From Candidatus Marinamargulisbacteria bacterium SCGC AAA071-K20 (GTDB lineage Bacteria > Margulisbacteria > Marinamargulisbacteria > GCA-2716485 > AAA071-K20): a DNA stretch of 28,706 nucleotides. The stretch's first letter is position 1; each line of letters begins with the position of its first letter. A program made the translations under genes and the position numbers. Shown piece by piece: positions 23,813-28,706 of the stretch. The DNA is taken from positions 1-28,706 of the forward strand of contig QFBU01000012.1 in assembly GCA_003265975.1 (NCBI GenBank), given 5' to 3'. The notes under the pieces are model-generated. The model did no database searches and was not told the DNA's origin. It was given only the letters and a program-made list of their open reading frames with translations.

Positions 23813-24739
23813 ATGAGTATTACAATAAAAAAATTAGAAGACGCGCTAAATTTTACGGAGTATTTTCTTGACGCTATTCAAAATACTTGGATAGAGCGTG
23901 GGTATGACGTAGAGGTTAAAGATATACTCAGAGAAAAAATTGAACTGGTTAAAGAGCCTAATTCAAAAGTTACCGGAATAGTAGTATTCGACAAAATTCT
24001 TCCTGTAGCTATCGCCTGGGTAGAAAATAATACTGGGCATTATGGTAATGTCGTGATGTTTTCAATTAATCCTAATTACAGATCAACCCTTGCAGAAGCA
24101 TGCATAGACCAAGGTTTATTTGACGGTGTTCTTTTAGAAATTGTCGTTGTTGAAGATACAAAAGACTATCATAATTATCTTGACCAAAAAAATCTGGTTA
24201 AGAATTCACGTAAACGAATGTGCTATTGGTTAGACGAAGGAAACAAAATAGAAATAGAAGACCATCCCTATAAATTTGAATTACTAACTGAAAAAGATCT
24301 AGATATATCAGGACAAATTAGTTATGACGCTCATATGGTAAGTAAAGACTATGAGATGTATCCAGATCTTTCGGACCCGCTTAAAAGAATTCAATTAGAA
24401 AAGAAAGTATATAACGACCTTTATGGCCCAGTTATTAAACCTGCTTCGTTAATGTTACTTGAAGACGGAGAAGTTATTGCAACTTGTTTTATGATAGAAG
24501 TTAAATGTTGGGGATATGATAAGGTTCCTTGGGTTTTTGATCTTGTAGTCAAACCAGAGCATCATGGTAAAGGTGCCGGACGAATACTTATGTGCGAAAG
24601 TTTAAATAAGTGTCTTGAAGAGAAGTATCCTATCTGCGGTTTAGCTGTAACTCTTTCAAATAAATACGCGCTGAGACTATATGAAAAATTAAACTTTCAA
24701 CATGTCGATGAGTTTTTTGAATACATTCGTATAGTTTAA
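23813..24739 (+). CDS. GNAT family N-acetyltransferase
   Basis: 308 aa from ATG 23813. The frame is open further upstream to a TTG at 23747, but the promoter-like TATACT and TATAAT lie between the two, so the ATG is preferred. The C-terminal half has the acetyl-CoA-binding GNAT core: PWVFDLVVKPEHHGKGAGRILM with the V-x-P-x-x-x-G-K-G-x-G-R motif, then the helix and NKYALRLYEKLNFQHVDEF, the usual last strands. The N-terminal half is a more divergent alpha/beta part and may be a second, degenerate GNAT unit. The substrate cannot be told. It lies 3 nt before the glycosyltransferase genes and may modify a sugar or protein of the same pathway, which is inferred from position only. Confidence 0.8.
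   Translation: MSITIKKLEDALNFTEYFLDAIQNTWIERGYDVEVKDILREKIELVKEPNSKVTGIVVFDKILPVAIAWVENNTGHYGNVVMFSINPNYRSTLAEACIDQGLFDGVLLEIVVVEDTKDYHNYLDQKNLVKNSRKRMCYWLDEGNKIEIEDHPYKFELLTEKDLDISGQISYDAHMVSKDYEMYPDLSDPLKRIQLEKKVYNDLYGPVIKPASLMLLEDGEVIATCFMIEVKCWGYDKVPWVFDLVVKPEHHGKGAGRILMCESLNKCLEEKYPICGLAVTLSNKYALRLYEKLNFQHVDEFFEYIRIV
24730..24735 (+). promoter_or_regulatory. Possible -10 element (TATAGT) inside the end of the GNAT gene
   Basis: TATAGT ends 7 nt before ATG 24743, which lacks a Shine-Dalgarno. The spacing agrees with the other leaderless-type starts in the window, but no -35 is seen and the hexamer is also coding sequence. Confidence 0.3.
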
Positions 24740-24742
24740 GCC

Positions 24743-26164
24743 ATGTCCAGGTACAAAATTCTAGTCCAACGTGCAGACCGACTTGGAGACGTCATTTTTA
24801 CTTTACCGGTTTTAGAAGCACTCAAAAAAAAATATCCCGATGCTCAAATTGACTATCTTACCTCACCGGTAGGCGCCGCGCTTTTGTCTCATCATCCCTT
24901 AGTCAACAAGTGCCTTTCCATCGAATGGGAACGTGCTGAACTTACACTTAAAAATGAAGATGACTTACTTCACACTATTAGAACACAAGGCTATCAACTT
25001 TACGTATCATTATGGAATAACCCCAAAATGGCCTCTATTGGCAAAAAAGCAGGAATTCCTGTCAGGCTTGGCGATAAATCAGACTTTCTTAGGAAGTTTA
25101 ATTACTCAAGTCCAGTGACTCAAAAATGGCAAGATTATTGTAGACACCAAATTGAGTTTAATTTAGACCTATTAGCACCACTAGGAATTAATTCTCAACT
25201 TGTAAAAGCGACTATACCTATAGAAGAAGAAAGCTTGGCTTATATAAGCGGTGAGTTTAAAAAGTTCTTATCACCATCCAAAAAATATATATTCATACTT
25301 TGTTCCACTGGAGGGAGTAACTTTCCTATACCCATTAACGTCGTAAAAGGATTTATTAATAAGTGTTTAGAATCAAACCAGTTCGACGTTGTTTTAGGGG
25401 GACATGGCGATATGGCCGATTTTGAAGAGTATAAATCTAAGCCAGTTCTCAACTTAATAAACAAGACAAGTGTCCCTCAAGTAATTGCGGCTATACACCT
25501 CTGTCATTATTTCGTGGGTCCAGACTCCGGACCCACACACATTGCTTCGTTTATGGACAAACCACTCTTATTCTTTTCATCAATGAAAACAAATCCACCA
25601 TGTCGTTGGGGGCCTTTATCGTCTTGTTTTAAGATTTTAAGAAAAGAATACAATATTCCTACAAAAAGAATCATAACTTGCGATCCTCATTTGTCGTTCA
25701 AATTTATGAATGCAGATCTAGTTTTTGACTCATTTATGGACTTAGTGTATTCCCAGTCTAGTGGAACGATAATGAAATCCAGTAAAATAAAAGAAACACA
25801 CTTGTTACATTCCTTTAGAGTATTATATTTGGCGACTTCCCAAAAAGACTATGAGATTGCATTAGAAGAAAGAGACCTTCTTTTAGAAGAGGGGTTAAGA
25901 GTTTTTGTATATTACGTGAAATCATTTTCACCTTCACTAATTTTAAAGTTATTTACCTTAATGAATACACATAATATAAACGTAGTTCATGGACTCATCC
26001 CTTGGTGGGTTAAAGTTGTGTTAAGAGAATATACCGGGCTATGGAACAAGTATATTAAACCAATATTTTTACCAGTGACACTATTCCCTGGGTCCAGTTA
26101 CAACGACCTATTAGATGTGTATCAAAATTTATATTCAGAAAGTACAAGTCGATTAGACTTTTAA
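24743..26164 (+). CDS. Glycosyltransferase family 9 (heptosyltransferase-like) with C-terminal extension
   Basis: 473 aa. Residues 1-340 form the GT9 fold: the N-terminal strand VQRADRLGDVIFTLP (8-22), whose Asp16 lies where the catalytic base of WaaC-type enzymes is, and the nucleotide-sugar motif VGPDSGPTHIASF (258-270). The usual conserved phosphate-binding W-K segment after the STGGS turn is replaced by NFPIPINVVKGF, so donor binding may differ. Residues about 345-473 are an extra region not found in typical 320-350 aa heptosyltransferases, and it resembles the tail of the next protein. The family usually adds heptose to lipopolysaccharide core on the cytoplasmic face; the sugar here is unknown. 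It starts 3 nt after the GNAT gene. Confidence 0.82.
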   Translation: MSRYKILVQRADRLGDVIFTLPVLEALKKKYPDAQIDYLTSPVGAALLSHHPLVNKCLSIEWERAELTLKNEDDLLHTIRTQGYQLYVSLWNNPKMASIGKKAGIPVRLGDKSDFLRKFNYSSPVTQKWQDYCRHQIEFNLDLLAPLGINSQLVKATIPIEEESLAYISGEFKKFLSPSKKYIFILCSTGGSNFPIPINVVKGFINKCLESNQFDVVLGGHGDMADFEEYKSKPVLNLINKTSVPQVIAAIHLCHYFVGPDSGPTHIASFMDKPLLFFSSMKTNPPCRWGPLSSCFKILRKEYNIPTKRIITCDPHLSFKFMNADLVFDSFMDLVYSQSSGTIMKSSKIKETHLLHSFRVLYLATSQKDYEIALEERDLLLEEGLRVFVYYVKSFSPSLILKLFTLMNTHNINVVHGLIPWWVKVVLREYTGLWNKYIKPIFLPVTLFPGSSYNDLLDVYQNLYSESTSRLDF

Positions 26165-26168
26165 TTAT

Positions 26169-27653
26169 ATGACAAAGAAAAAAGGTAAACTAAAAAATGT
26201 ATTAATTGTTCGCCCAGATGCACTTGGAGATGTAACGCTAATGATCCCTATGATCAATACAATAAAAGCCACATATCCAAATTCAAAAATCACAGTGCTT
26301 CTCCAAAAATATGCAGCGCCACTTCTAAACAATCACCCAAATGTTGACGCTTTAATCATAGACAAGAAAAAAGAAGGCAAATGCAACTCCATTATTGACT
26401 TTTTCAAATATGCTAAAGAAATAAAGTCATATAAATTCGATACAGTAATTTTTTCTTATCTTGACGGTTTTTATGCTCTTTTAATGGTTTTGGCCAAGAT
26501 ACCCGTTAGAGTAGGGGATGGCCAGAAAATTATGATTAGGCAGCTATTAACCCATCCTGTTAATCAGTATTTTAGGCGATTAGCCATTCATGAAACAGAA
26601 CAGAATATTAGACTTCTGGACGCGTTAAACACCCCTTTAAAAATTGATACAACAATGAATCTGAACTGTGACCAAGCGGCAGATATAACAATTAAAGGCT
26701 TACTTTCTGAATTTAAGTGTAAACCTAATGACTACATTGTGATACATCCTGCAACAGGCGGAGGGAATCGGGCTTGGCTTCCACAAAAATATGCCGAGTT
26801 AATCAATTTAATTCATAAAAAAACTAAGTTTAAAGTGATAGTAACTGGGTTTGGTAAGAATGAAAAAATAATCAATGAAAGTATCTTTCAAGACTGTATA
26901 AAAAAGCCAATCAATTGCTTTGAAAGAACGTCACTTCAAGAGCTAAAGTCGCTAATTAAATCAGCAAAACTAATCGTAGGAACAGACACTGGGCCAACTC
27001 ATATAGCAGCGGCATTAAATATTCCGGTTATTTGTATATCCCCAACAAAATTTGTTAAATCACTTAGATGGGGGCCCTGGGAAACCAAAAATAAAATAAT
27101 AGGAAACCCTCAGGCCTGTGACTTAGTATGTAATCCTTATTTATGTGAAAAATTAATTTGCCTCGATGCTATTTCAGCAGAGCATGTTTTTGAAGAGTTA
27201 GTAAAAATTAGCGACGAAAAGTTTTATAAAGCCAAAATGAAACAAAATTGGTTGTTAGCGTCAGTCAATATCGGTCTTGTAGTCACAAATGAAAATTCAT
27301 TTAAAAAAATTAACTCAATAATGGATCTATACAAAGAGGCTCCTTTTAAAGTTAACTTTTTAACAAATTCTTTAAAGATTGAACAGTTATTAAAAAAGAA
27401 ATATAAAAATATCAAATGCACAAGATTTTCTACCTTGTTATTTCCGCTTCTTATACGTAAATTAAGTAAACAAGATATCAATTTAATTCACCTCTTCCCA
27501 CAAAGAAAATCATGGTTATGGACGTTTATTATACGTCAATTAGCGGCCCCATTTATGTATTGTCCTCCACTAATAATGCCACTAGGGCCCCTCCCTAATA
27601 CAGCTTCTCAATTAATCGACTTATACATCGAAGCCTTTTCACAAGAGACTTAA
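26169..27653 (+). CDS. Glycosyltransferase family 9 (heptosyltransferase-like) with C-terminal extension
   Basis: 494 aa, 4 nt after the preceding GT9 gene. The N-terminal motif is VRPDALGDVTLMIP (14-27) with Asp21 in the base position. The middle has HPATGGGNRAWLPQKYAEL (193-211), close to the standard donor-phosphate motif, and the C-terminal nucleotide-sugar motif is VGTDTGPTHIAAAL (270-283). Four Cys cluster at 317-331 (ACDLVCNPYLCEKLIC), a pattern seen in some family-9 members. Residues about 362-494 are an extension resembling that of the preceding protein, with INLIH, MPLGPLP and LIDLYIEAFSQE. The pair probably arose by old duplication and acts successively on the same glycan. Confidence 0.85.
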   Translation: MTKKKGKLKNVLIVRPDALGDVTLMIPMINTIKATYPNSKITVLLQKYAAPLLNNHPNVDALIIDKKKEGKCNSIIDFFKYAKEIKSYKFDTVIFSYLDGFYALLMVLAKIPVRVGDGQKIMIRQLLTHPVNQYFRRLAIHETEQNIRLLDALNTPLKIDTTMNLNCDQAADITIKGLLSEFKCKPNDYIVIHPATGGGNRAWLPQKYAELINLIHKKTKFKVIVTGFGKNEKIINESIFQDCIKKPINCFERTSLQELKSLIKSAKLIVGTDTGPTHIAAALNIPVICISPTKFVKSLRWGPWETKNKIIGNPQACDLVCNPYLCEKLICLDAISAEHVFEELVKISDEKFYKAKMKQNWLLASVNIGLVVTNENSFKKINSIMDLYKEAPFKVNFLTNSLKIEQLLKKKYKNIKCTRFSTLLFPLLIRKLSKQDINLIHLFPQRKSWLWTFIIRQLAAPFMYCPPLIMPLGPLPNTASQLIDLYIEAFSQET

Positions 27654-27664
27654 GTACTTATACT
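27636..27664 (+). promoter_or_regulatory. Promoter for the GT2 gene, likely leaderless
   Basis: -35 TTTTCA (27636-27641), 17-bp spacer, -10 TATACT (27659-27664), ending 8 nt before ATG 27673. No Shine-Dalgarno is present. The elements overlap the end of the upstream GT9 gene. Confidence 0.5.
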
Positions 27665-27672
27665 ATTCAACT

Positions 27673-28569
27673 ATGAATAAACCATTAATATCCGTTGTAA
27701 TAGGTACATATAATCAGAGCGATATTCTCAAATTAATTTTAGAGTCTTTTAATACTCAGTCCCTAGAAAAAGACAAATACGAAGTGATCGTAGTTGACTC
27801 AAGATCTACAGATAGTACCGAAGAGATGATGAAAAACTTTAAAGCTGTCTTTAATTTTAGATATTTTATACAAGACAATACCGGAAAAACAGGTGCCAGA
27901 AACAGAGGCGTCGATGAGTCCAGTTCAGATCTAATATTCATAACAGACGCAGATATGATTGCCCATAAAAACTTGTTAAAAGAGCATGTTCAAGCGCACA
28001 ACTCAACTAGCATTGAAACTTGCTTTGAAGGGCAAACGTTTAACTTAGATCGTCTAGAATGGCCCGCAAGGGAAGATATTTTATCCCCATATATTCAACG
28101 GAATTATACAGATAAAGCAAAATTGGGATGGTACTATTTTTTAACTGGCAACATTTCTTTTCCCAAAGCCCTATACTTAAGAGAAGGTGGCTTGTCTAAA
28201 GACTTCCTTGGATACGGTTGGGAAGACCTAGAGCTTGGGTATCGACTCTCTAAAAAGAAAGTCCCCTTGTTTTTTCTTAAAAACGCTATGAACTATCATT
28301 ATCATGTCATTACTAAAGACGAAGAAATTGAGCGTAATGTAAAAAAAGGTGAGTCTGCAAAAATATTCTTAAAAAAACACCCAGAGTTAAAGTACTTCTT
28401 AGGGTTAAACCCCATTTCAAAATTTATATTTCCAAAGATCAAAGAAAATGGCCCTTTCTATAATTTTGTAAAAAACAAATGCTATAAGTCATCAAGCAGC
28501 ACACTGCAAAAATTCGGCTTTTGGTTTTTGAAGGAATTTCATTACCTTCGGGGGATTCTTAGTCTGTAG
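27673..28569 (+). CDS. Glycosyltransferase family 2
   Basis: 298 aa with a GT-A fold. The N-terminal strand is ISVVIGTYNQSDILKLILES (6-25), the nucleotide site continues with VIVVDSRSTDST (38-49) and KTGARNRGV (72-80), and the metal-binding DxD is TDADM (91-95). GYGWEDLELGYRL (180-192) is the acceptor/catalytic-base region seen in inverting GT2 enzymes of the galactosyl/chondroitin-synthase type. There is no membrane segment. Its place after two GT9 genes points to surface glycan assembly; the sugar is unknown. It starts 19 nt after the GT9 stop. Confidence 0.88.
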   Translation: MNKPLISVVIGTYNQSDILKLILESFNTQSLEKDKYEVIVVDSRSTDSTEEMMKNFKAVFNFRYFIQDNTGKTGARNRGVDESSSDLIFITDADMIAHKNLLKEHVQAHNSTSIETCFEGQTFNLDRLEWPAREDILSPYIQRNYTDKAKLGWYYFLTGNISFPKALYLREGGLSKDFLGYGWEDLELGYRLSKKKVPLFFLKNAMNYHYHVITKDEEIERNVKKGESAKIFLKKHPELKYFLGLNPISKFIFPKIKENGPFYNFVKNKCYKSSSSTLQKFGFWFLKEFHYLRGILSL

Positions 28570-28663
28570 TAATATTCTTCCAAGTCGTTTTCTTCTAGTT
28601 AATATGGATGGGGCATCAGAACAATTGCTTTTAGTATCGTGCAGCTCCATATAATCCATATAC

Positions 28664-28706
28664 TCATTTATTAACCCTTTTTAATAACTCATCTTTTTTC
28701 TCAAAT
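28664..28706 (-). CDS. Possible 3' end of a minus-strand gene (window edge)
   Basis: On the minus strand, from the window edge, one frame reads FEKKDELLKRVNK and stops with TGA at 28664-28666. The charged helical ending looks like a protein C-terminus, but 13 codons prove nothing. The stretch 28570-28663 shows no convincing gene. Confidence 0.2.
   Translation of the reverse strand, partial: FEKKDELLKRVNK

Noticed and set aside
1..28706. CRISPR arrays, insertion sequences, phage genes, rRNA or tRNA
   Set aside because: No regularly spaced repeats, transposase or integrase motifs, or structured RNA genes were seen on either strand.

Overview
The window is about 28.7 kb of AT-rich, densely packed bacterial chromosome using the standard code: TAA, TAG and TGA all end recognisable genes. 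FadD-type acyl-CoA ligase, YadGH-type ABC exporter and tandem family-9 (heptosyltransferase-like) glycosyltransferases suggest a Gram-negative-type cell envelope. No rRNA or tRNA is present, so the lineage cannot be fixed. Ankyrin-like and orphan proteins, low GC and a Margulisbacteria-like gene mix would fit an uncultured candidate-phylum bacterium, but that is only a guess. No CRISPR array, insertion sequence or phage is visible.

Layout. 1-2.9 kb: 3' end of a VC0807-family membrane protein gene, a decayed ORF with no start and an in-frame TGA, the yadG-yadH exporter pair, and a 59-aa ORF whose ribosome-binding region is a run of nine G. 2.9-7.3 kb: fadD, divergent from a membrane-anchored neutral-ceramidase-like protein, which converges on a second, secreted ceramidase-like protein; together these look like a lipid amide hydrolysis and fatty acid activation neighbourhood. 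7.4-10.5 kb: a YitT transporter-like gene coupled to a small unknown gene, then the ribosome-associated GTPase typA with a clear terminator. 10.6-15.3 kb: the accessory part, with a 584-aa orphan protein carrying internal DNA repeats, a convergent ankyrin-like protein under a promoter embedded in a palindrome, a DAO-family FAD oxidoreductase and another orphan.

15.3-23.7 kb: pyrimidine synthesis. On the minus strand carA-carB-pyrB-pyrE-bioB-xapX form one tightly overlapping operon (the last gene, a 57-aa XapX-domain membrane protein, is easy to miss). A dihydroorotate dehydrogenase with a class-1 catalytic Cys and a hydrophobic N-terminus runs towards it on the plus strand, followed by a coupled 64-aa protein. 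pyrC and pyrF are not in the window. 23.8-28.6 kb: a GNAT acetyltransferase, two tandem GT9 glycosyltransferases that share an unfamiliar C-terminal extension of about 120-130 residues, and a GT2 glycosyltransferase, probably for surface glycan assembly.

A recurring feature is a TATAAT-like hexamer ending 7-8 nt upstream of an ATG with no Shine-Dalgarno sequence (4571, 7392, 15359, 18314 minus, 24743, 27673). This suggests that leaderless mRNAs are common here, alongside genes with normal AAGGAG-type sites.
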